DNA of 19,141 nucleotides, taken from Desulfurobacterium sp. GTDB taxonomy: Bacteria; Aquificota; Aquificia; Desulfurobacteriales; Desulfurobacteriaceae. Positions 14,023 through 19,141 of the stretch are shown one piece after another. Positions within the stretch are counted from its first letter, which is position 1; every line of letters starts with the position of its first letter. Under the pieces are notes generated by a model. It made no database searches. It saw nothing but the letters and a program-made list of their open reading frames with translations, and was not told where the DNA came from. The stretch covers positions 1 to 19,141 of the forward strand of contig JALSLT010000038.1 in assembly GCA_026988135.1 (NCBI GenBank). The letters are read 5' to 3'. Position numbers and translations under genes: made by a program.

Positions 14023-14499
14023 CTATTCGAAAATTATTGTTGCTATAGCGTGTTTATATACGAGGGATTTTCCTTTTGGCGCTGTCATTGATAACGTAAA
14101 ATTATCAAAGTCGAGGAGTTTTCCTTCAAGCCTTGTTCCGCTTATCAGAAATACGGTTATCTCTTTTCCTAAAAGAGAAGATAAAACTTCGTCTTGTAGT
14201 GAGGTTTTTCTTTTTCTTTTTTCTTTAATGGCGTTTTCTTCTTTTTTAGTTTCTTCTGCTGGTTGAGATAGTTGTATTTCGGTTTCCTGTGCAATTGATA
14301 TATGTAGCCCTTTGCCTCTTTTTGACTCGGATTTTAAAAACCTCTCTTCTCCAAGCTCCGAAATTGCTTTCCTGACAAGATAAGCACTTGTGCTTGTGAG
14401 TTGGGCAAGTTCTTCGACAGTGCCGGAGTATTCCTCAAACTCTTTAAGATATTCCTTTAACCATGTTTTCACCTTTTCATGTTTCTGGATTGCGGACAT
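14023..14499 (-). CDS. Winged-helix/Hfq-like fusion protein A
   Basis: A 158-residue two-domain protein. Residues about 8-70 form a probable winged helix: a first helix (KVKTWLKEYLKEFEEY), a helix-turn-helix (GTVEELAQLTSTSAYLVRKA) and a wing (SESKRGKGLHISI). A charged, Lys/Glu-rich linker (about 71-98) leads to a clear Hfq domain at 99-158. It begins SLQDEVLSSL, as E. coli Hfq begins SLQDPFLNAL, with Gln102. It continues SGTRLEGKLLDFDNF (Sm1, with Phe134) and LVYKHAIATII (Sm2, Tyr148-Lys149-His150, the Hfq hallmark). Canonical Hfq is only about 70-100 residues with no N-terminal domain. AGGAGG lies before the ATG. The gene follows accC by 111 bases on the same strand. Its Hfq domain is about 40% identical to that of fusion B by hand alignment. 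Confidence 0.8.
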   Translation of the reverse strand: MSAIQKHEKVKTWLKEYLKEFEEYSGTVEELAQLTSTSAYLVRKAISELGEERFLKSESKRGKGLHISIAQETEIQLSQPAEETKKEENAIKEKRKRKTSLQDEVLSSLLGKEITVFLISGTRLEGKLLDFDNFTLSMTAPKGKSLVYKHAIATIIFE

Positions 14500-14544
14500 T
14501 AGACCTCCTGTAATAGATATTCAAACCTTTTTATTGTTTTTTCT

Positions 14545-14556
14545 TTCCGTTCGGAA
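14545..14556. promoter_or_regulatory. Small dyad, possible operator upstream of fusion A
   Basis: TTCCG (14545-14549) and CGGAA (14552-14556) are a perfect five-base inverted repeat around TT, in the 111-base gap between accC and the Hfq-like gene and about 46 bases before its start. A short dyad of this kind can be a site for a homodimeric regulator. No convincing promoter accompanies it, and chance is possible. Confidence 0.2.
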
Positions 14557-14610
14557 TCTGTAGAAAAATATTTCAAATTACGATACCCGTAAAAAGATTT
14601 AGATTTTATC

Positions 14611-15966
14611 TTATTTGTTTTTTACTATTCTATCTAGAATTTTATCTTCTAATACTTTTGTGTCAAGGTTTCCTTTAATAAAATTATCATCTTCCGTTAG
14701 TTTAATGTGAAACGGTATGGTGGTCTTTATATTCCCTTCTACGAAAAATTCCGATAAGGCTCTCTGTCCTCTTTTTATGGCTTTTTCTCTGTTCTCTCCG
14801 TGAACTATGAGTTTTGCTATCAGGGAGTCGTAATACGGAGGTATAGAGTAGCCTTCATATATATGTGTGTCAACTCTTACTCCGAATCCTCCCGGAAGTA
14901 AAAGTTTCTCTATTTTGCCCGGTGTAGGTCGAAAATTTTTTTTATAATCTTCGACATTTATTCTAAATTCTATTGCATGACCGTTTAAATCAGGGTCAGA
15001 TATGTTAATCTGCTCTCCTTCTGCAGATTTTATTTGGAGAGCTATCAGATCTTTACCTGTTACCATTTCGGTTACCGGGTGCTCTACCTGAATTCTTGTA
15101 TTCATTTCAATAAAATAGTAATTTTTATCTTTATCAACTAAAAATTCAATTGTTCCTGCTCCTTCATATTTAATGAAAGAAGTGATTTTACGAGCTGATT
15201 CGTAAAGCTTTATTCTGAGGTTTTTATCAACGAAAGGAGACGGAGATTCTTCAAGTACTTTTTGATGTCTTCTCTGAAGAGAACATTCCCTCTCCCCTAA
15301 GACTATAACGTTTCCATGTTTGTCGGCAATGACTTGAATTTCTATGTGTCTGGGATTTAGAATAAGCTTTTCCACATAAACTTCACCGTTTCCAAATGCA
15401 GCTTCGGCTTCAGCCATTGCCATTCCTATAAGTTCTTCGGCTCCTTTTTCGTTCTCTATGACTCTCATCCCTCTTCCGCCTCCACCGTGGGCGGCTTTTA
15501 CAAGAACCGGGAAACCTATCTCTTTTGCAAACTGGAGAGCTTTTTTGGGTTCTTTTACTGCATCACTTCCCGGAACAATAGGGATACCGGCTTTCTGAGC
15601 TATGTTTCGGGCTTGAGCTTTATCACCCATTACAACCATCGTTTCGGAAGAGGGTCCTATGAATTCAATTCCACAGGCCCTACACACTTCTGCAAATCCG
15701 GGATTTTCAGATAGGAAACCGTATCCGGGGTGAATAGCGTCGGCACCGGATATTTCTGCAGCAGAGATAATTGCTGGAATGTTTAGATAACTTGCCGATG
15801 GCTTAGCTTCACCGATGCAGATAGATTCATCGGCTAAAAATACAGGAAGAGAATTCTTATCTGCGGTTGAATAAATTACTGTCGTTTTTATTCCAAGTTC
15901 TTTACATGTTCTTATTATTCTAACTGCTATTTCGCCTCTGTTTGCAATCAGTACTTTTTTAAACAT
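14611..15966 (-). CDS. accC: Acetyl-CoA carboxylase, biotin carboxylase subunit
   Basis: ATP-dependent carboxylation of biotin on AccB, the first half-reaction of acetyl-CoA carboxylase. The 451 residues match the family length. Visible are IANRGEIAVRI (7-17), HPGYGFLSEN (79-88), Lys116 in MGDKAQAR, the ATP-grasp glycine loop GGGGRGMRV (161-169), the metal-binding Glu274 and Glu287 (IEMN) and catalytic Arg291 in NTRIQVEHPVTE. It lies 14 bases downstream of accB in an efp-accB-accC block. The subunits AccA and AccD are not in the window. A pyruvate or 2-oxoglutarate carboxylase small subunit would look alike, but the accB partner and efp linkage favour acetyl-CoA carboxylase. Confidence 0.95.
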   Translation of the reverse strand: MFKKVLIANRGEIAVRIIRTCKELGIKTTVIYSTADKNSLPVFLADESICIGEAKPSASYLNIPAIISAAEISGADAIHPGYGFLSENPGFAEVCRACGIEFIGPSSETMVVMGDKAQARNIAQKAGIPIVPGSDAVKEPKKALQFAKEIGFPVLVKAAHGGGGRGMRVIENEKGAEELIGMAMAEAEAAFGNGEVYVEKLILNPRHIEIQVIADKHGNVIVLGERECSLQRRHQKVLEESPSPFVDKNLRIKLYESARKITSFIKYEGAGTIEFLVDKDKNYYFIEMNTRIQVEHPVTEMVTGKDLIALQIKSAEGEQINISDPDLNGHAIEFRINVEDYKKNFRPTPGKIEKLLLPGGFGVRVDTHIYEGYSIPPYYDSLIAKLIVHGENREKAIKRGQRALSEFFVEGNIKTTIPFHIKLTEDDNFIKGNLDTKVLEDKILDRIVKNK

Positions 15967-15980
15967 ATAAATCTCCGGAT

Positions 15981-16433
15981 TTAGACTTTTTCTATTTCGA
16001 AAAGCGGTTGGTCAAATTCTACGGGTTGTCCGTCTTTTACAAGTATTTTTACGATTCTGCCGGGAGCATCCGATTCTATTTCGTTCATAACTTTTAAAGC
16101 TTCTATTATGCAGAGAGTTTGGCCATTTTCAACAAAATCTCCTTCTTTTACGAAAGGTTCGGTTCCCGGTGACGGAGCTCTGTAGAATGTCCCTACTATA
16201 GGGGATTTAACTATGTGGATATTTTCAGATGCAATCTTGTTCTGTTCAGGTATGTTTTTTTGGATCGCAGTTTGTTGAACAGGAGTTTCGGATATTTTTT
16301 CCACTATTAGAGTTTCTGTAGGCTTTTGTCTGTAATACTTCGCTTTGACTTTAAGGTCATCAATTTCTATTTCCAATTCTTCTATGCTGCTTGATTCAAG
16401 TGATTTAAGAAGTTTTTCTATTTTATCTATCAC
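15981..16433 (-). CDS. accB: Biotin carboxyl carrier protein of acetyl-CoA carboxylase
   Basis: Carries the biotin that shuttles CO2 from AccC to the carboxyltransferase. I place the start at GTG 16433 (MIDKIEKLLKSL), giving 150 residues, because a GGTGGAGG site abuts it and the N-terminus then matches AccB proteins. A longer frame from 16490 would overlap efp by 44 bases. After an N-terminal helical segment and a Gln/Pro-rich linker, the lipoyl-like domain runs from about residue 73. It contains SPIVGTFYRAPSPG and the biotinylation motif EALKVMN with target Lys114; the commoner form is EAMKMN or EAMKLMN. It ends GQPVEFDQPLFEIEKV. BirA at 4092-4793 should biotinylate it. Confidence 0.94.
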   Translation of the reverse strand: MIDKIEKLLKSLESSSIEELEIEIDDLKVKAKYYRQKPTETLIVEKISETPVQQTAIQKNIPEQNKIASENIHIVKSPIVGTFYRAPSPGTEPFVKEGDFVENGQTLCIIEALKVMNEIESDAPGRIVKILVKDGQPVEFDQPLFEIEKV

Positions 16434-16438
16434 AATAG

Positions 16439-16446
16439 CCTCCACC
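16439..16446 (-). promoter_or_regulatory. Ribosome-binding site deciding the GTG start of accB
   Basis: GGTGGAGG on the minus strand abuts the efp stop (16447-16449) and lies five bases before GTG at 16433. It supports the shorter accB and close translational linkage with efp. Confidence 0.7.
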
Positions 16447-17016
16447 TTATTTGTTAACTCTCTCGAGGTATTTACCTGTTTCTGTGTCAATTTTTACGTA
16501 TTCTTTCTCGTTTATAAATGTTGGTACCTGAACGATGGCTCCGGTTTCAACGGTAGCAGGTTTGAAGACGTTGTTTACAGTGTCGCCTTTAAATCCGGGC
16601 TCTGTTTCTATAATTTGTAGAATTACGGTTTTCGGTAGTTTTACGGAAATCGGTTCTCCCTTATAAAATTGAACCTGAATAGATTTGTTTTCTTTAAGGA
16701 AGTTTGCTTTTTCTCCTATGTTTTCCGTTGATATACCTATCTGTTCGTAAGTTTTCGTATCCATAAAGTAGAAAAATGTACCGTCATTATACAGATATTC
16801 CATTTCTCTTTCTTCAAAATCAGCGACTTCAAGTTTTTCACCAACTTTATATGTTTTCTCAACAACATTTCCAGTTTTTAGGTTTTTTAGTTTTATTCTT
16901 GCGAAAGCTTGTCCTTTCCCGGGTTTTACATGTTGATATCCAATGATTTCATAAGGGTCTTCGTTTATTTCCAGTTTCATTCCTTTGGATATTTGATTAA
17001 CGTCTATTGAAGCCAT
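16447..17016 (-). CDS. efp: Elongation factor P
   Basis: Binds the ribosome between P and E sites and rescues stalling at polyproline stretches. The 189-residue length and three-domain layout are standard: a KOW-like domain (about 1-64) and two OB folds (about 65-127 and 128-189). The tip loop HVKPGKGQAFAR places the functional lysine at position 34. It is of the Lys34 type that in E. coli is lysylated by EpmA; the modification here is unknown. The C-terminal EPGFKGDTVNN and YVKIDTETGKYLERV motifs are present. The start has AGGAGG (17022-17027). It is probably the first gene of the efp-accB-accC transcript. Confidence 0.97.
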   Translation of the reverse strand: MASIDVNQISKGMKLEINEDPYEIIGYQHVKPGKGQAFARIKLKNLKTGNVVEKTYKVGEKLEVADFEEREMEYLYNDGTFFYFMDTKTYEQIGISTENIGEKANFLKENKSIQVQFYKGEPISVKLPKTVILQIIETEPGFKGDTVNNVFKPATVETGAIVQVPTFINEKEYVKIDTETGKYLERVNK

Positions 17017-17047
17017 TTAAACCTCCTGTTGATGCGTATTTCCGGTT

Positions 17048-17053
17048 ATTATA
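17048..17053 (-). promoter_or_regulatory. Candidate -10 box for efp-accB-accC
   Basis: A perfect TATAAT on the minus strand lies in the 58-base gap between gltB and efp. The expected start near 17041 gives a leader of about 25 bases with AGGAGG. The -35 position at 17 bases reads AACAAA and is weak. Confidence 0.45.
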
Positions 17054-17074
17054 CACAAATTGTTAAAAACTTTG

Positions 17075-19141
17075 TTATTCAGGTAATCCGGTTGCTCCTA
17101 TCGTTATTTCTTCAACGATTTTTTCATTTAAAGGAACAACTTTCCTAAGTTTTTCGAAAACAAAACTGTTTTCAAGAACCTCGGCGGCTTTTTCGCTTTT
17201 TGTAAACCTGTAATGTTTACTTATCAGTATTTTAAGGAAGTCAGCGTCCTTTTGCGTTAGTTCTTTAACTTTAACATAACTGTGGTTTATCTTTTTTTCT
17301 ATATCTTCATCAAGAACATAAGCAACTCCGCCGGTCATTCCTGCGCCGAAATTCATTCCTACGTCTCCAAGAACAACTACAACCCCTTTTACCATATATT
17401 CACATCCGTGCTGTCCTGTTCCTTCTACAACTGCGATGGTTCCGCTATTTCTAACGGCAAATCTCTCTCCAACTTTTCCAGAAGCAAAGAGCATTCCTCC
17501 GGTAGCTCCATAAAGGAGAGTGTTTCCCGCTATAACATTTTCAAAATGTTTTCCCCTGAATTTGTCGGAGAAATTCAACACAATGAGGCCTCCACCCATT
17601 CCTTTGCCGACGTAATCGTTGGCAATACCTTCAAGGAATAGAGATATCCCGTTTGATAAAAATGCACCGAAGCTTTGTCCGGCTGTCCCTTTGAAGTATA
17701 ATTTTATTAGATTTTTGGGAGCATTATTTCCGTAATATCTGTTCACAAGATAGGATAATGGTATTCCGATACCTCTGTCGATGTTTTTTATTGTATAGGT
17801 TTTAGTGAATGGCTCCCCGTTTTCTATAAACGGTTTTGCGTCTTCGATAATTCTTTCGTTTAAAGCTGAAGAGATTGGATTGTATGGAGTTTTTTCTCTT
17901 GCCAACGGGTAGGGATTGTCTGTAATGATTTCAAAATCCAGATTCGATGTTCGTGTGTATTTTGAAATTCTATCTATATCCGGTTTTAAAAAATTATTTT
18001 TTCCGGTTATCTCTTTAAGATTTCTATAACCCATTTGAGCAAGGTGTTTTCTTATATCTTCTGCAACGAGTTTGAAGTAGTTCATTACAAACTCAACTTT
18101 TCCTTTGAACCTTTTTATTCTATCTCTGTCCTGTGTTGCGATTCCTACGGGGCATCTGTTAGTGTGGCAATCTCTATCCATTATACATCCTTCGGCTATC
18201 ATTGCCGCCGTTCCGATACCAAATTCTTCGGCCCCAAGAAGAGAGGCTATAATTACATCTCTTCCTGTTTTTATTCCGCCATCAACTCTTAGTGTTACAT
18301 TTTCTCTTAATCCGTTTTCTGAAAGGTTTTTATGTGTTTCCGGAAGTCCTATCTCCCATGGTAGTCCGGCACCTTTTATTGAGGTTATAGGAGATGCTCC
18401 GGTTCCGCCATCTCCGCCGGAAATTTGGATAATATCTGCTTTTGCTTTTGCAACTCCGGATGCTACGGTGCCAACTCCCGATTCTGCTACAAGTTTAACC
18501 GCTATTTTAGCTTTAGGGTTTGCAAGTTTGAGGTCATAAATAAGCTGTGCAAGGTCTTCGATTGAGTAGATATCGTGGTGCGGAGGAGGAGATATGAGGG
18601 TAACTCCCGGAATTGAGAACCGTAGAGAGGCTATGTAAGGTGTAACTTTTTTCCCGGGAAGGTGTCCACCTTCTCCCGGTTTTGCTCCTTGAGCGATTTT
18701 TATCTCTATCTCTTTTGCTGATGAGAGGTATGAAGGGGTTACACCGAATCTTCCCGAGGCTATTTGCTTTATCTTGCTGTTTTTAGTAGTTGAGTATCTT
18801 TTATGGTCTTCTCCTCCTTCCCCGCTGCAGCTTTTGCTACCCAAAAGATTCATCGCTTCCGCAAGTATTTCGTGAGCTTCTTTTGATAGAGCACCTATTG
18901 ACATGCCGGGAACTATCAGGTGTTTTATTATGCTTTCTACAGGTTCGACTTCTTTAAGAGGGATAGGTTTTTTGTCGGATTCTATTTTAAGTAAGTCTCT
19001 TAGATATACCGGATTTTCTTTGTAGTATTCGTATATGTTTTCATAATCTTCAAAGTTTCCTGTTTTTGCACTTTTGAGAATTGCTCTTACTATGGGAGTT
19101 GAAAAGCCATGTTTCTCCTTTTTTGGTTTATAGTGGAGATA
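17075..19141 (-). CDS. gltB: Glutamate synthase large subunit, FMN and GXGXG domains (N-terminus off the right edge)
   Basis: Makes two glutamates from glutamine and 2-oxoglutarate. The frame is open to base 19141, so the 688 visible residues are the C-terminal part; ATG at 18904 is internal, because family sequence continues upstream of it (PIPLKEVEPVESIIKHLIVPG). The FMN-binding synthase domain has NLLGSKSCSGEGGEDHKRY, AQGAKPGEGGHLPG, SPPPHHDIYS and GGDGGTGASP. The three cysteines of the 3Fe-4S cluster sit in CIMDRDCHTNRCPVG (codons at 18187, 18169 and 18154). The C-terminal GXGXG beta-helix contains GKGMGGGLIVL and GATGGMLFASGKVGERFAVR. Whether an N-terminal glutaminase domain is fused cannot be seen. 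It precedes efp by 58 bases on the same strand. Confidence 0.94.
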   Translation of the reverse strand, partial: YLHYKPKKEKHGFSTPIVRAILKSAKTGNFEDYENIYEYYKENPVYLRDLLKIESDKKPIPLKEVEPVESIIKHLIVPGMSIGALSKEAHEILAEAMNLLGSKSCSGEGGEDHKRYSTTKNSKIKQIASGRFGVTPSYLSSAKEIEIKIAQGAKPGEGGHLPGKKVTPYIASLRFSIPGVTLISPPPHHDIYSIEDLAQLIYDLKLANPKAKIAVKLVAESGVGTVASGVAKAKADIIQISGGDGGTGASPITSIKGAGLPWEIGLPETHKNLSENGLRENVTLRVDGGIKTGRDVIIASLLGAEEFGIGTAAMIAEGCIMDRDCHTNRCPVGIATQDRDRIKRFKGKVEFVMNYFKLVAEDIRKHLAQMGYRNLKEITGKNNFLKPDIDRISKYTRTSNLDFEIITDNPYPLAREKTPYNPISSALNERIIEDAKPFIENGEPFTKTYTIKNIDRGIGIPLSYLVNRYYGNNAPKNLIKLYFKGTAGQSFGAFLSNGISLFLEGIANDYVGKGMGGGLIVLNFSDKFRGKHFENVIAGNTLLYGATGGMLFASGKVGERFAVRNSGTIAVVEGTGQHGCEYMVKGVVVVLGDVGMNFGAGMTGGVAYVLDEDIEKKINHSYVKVKELTQKDADFLKILISKHYRFTKSEKAAEVLENSFVFEKLRKVVPLNEKIVEEITIGATGLPE

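Noticed and set aside
13524..14499. Two small adjacent genes as a toxin-antitoxin pair
   Set aside because: Both carry the same Hfq-like C-terminal domain, so they are paralogues; neither shows a toxin fold.
16434..16490. Longer accB starting at 16490
   Set aside because: It overlaps efp by 44 bases; GTG at 16433 has a strong ribosome site and gives the normal AccB N-terminus.
18904..18904. ATG at 18904 as the start of a 609-residue glutamate synthase protein
   Set aside because: Glutamate-synthase sequence continues in the same frame upstream to the window edge, so this Met is internal.
1..19141. Mobile island or CRISPR content
   Set aside because: No transposase, integrase, phage gene, direct-repeat array or attachment site was found; the gene content is ordinary chromosomal apart from the Hfq-like pair.

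Overview
This window reads as chromosomal DNA of a thermophilic, Gram-negative bacterium of the Aquificota type, possibly Desulfurobacteriaceae. The reasons are an aconitase that looks like the Aquifex type, a split class I fumarase, a helix-turn-helix-free biotin ligase, an archaeal-type stand-alone riboflavin reductase, AT-rich DNA, and frequent ATA/AGA/AGG codons and TTG/GTG starts. LpxC shows that lipid A is made. The taxonomic placement is inference. I see no rRNA, tRNA, CRISPR array, insertion sequence or prophage gene.

Left third (1-7900). On the minus strand lie a partial aconitase (cut at base 1), a short repeat-like hairpin element, a fumarase beta subunit, a roughly 310-bp stretch with only a doubtful ORF, lpxC and birA. 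birA is divergent from an RsmJ-family methyltransferase on the plus strand. That gene converges on metG at a bidirectional terminator that shares bases with the end of metG. metG lies behind ribE (minus strand).

Middle (7900-13527). A plus-strand run holds a Ppx/GppA phosphatase, UDP-glucose 6-dehydrogenase, a CDP-alcohol phosphatidyltransferase, a RibD-type reductase, a compact intrinsic terminator, and a DppB/DppC-type permease pair. No substrate-binding protein or ATPase gene is present nearby.

Right third (13524-19141). A minus-strand run reads gltB (cut at base 19141), efp, accB, accC and then two small tandem paralogues. The efp-accB-accC block is a familiar bacterial arrangement. Each of the two small genes joins an N-terminal winged-helix-like domain to a C-terminal Hfq/Sm-like domain that keeps the K-H signature. 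This pair of predicted DNA-binding/RNA-chaperone fusions, placed behind the fatty-acid-synthesis genes in a genome whose BirA lacks its repressor domain, is the most unusual thing here.

Together the genes cover central carbon metabolism (aconitase, fumarase), nitrogen assimilation (GltB), the start of fatty-acid synthesis (BirA, AccB, AccC), envelope synthesis (LpxC, UDP-glucose dehydrogenase, CDP-alcohol transferase), flavin synthesis, translation (MetG, EF-P, RsmJ-like) and probable post-transcriptional regulation (the two Hfq-like fusions).
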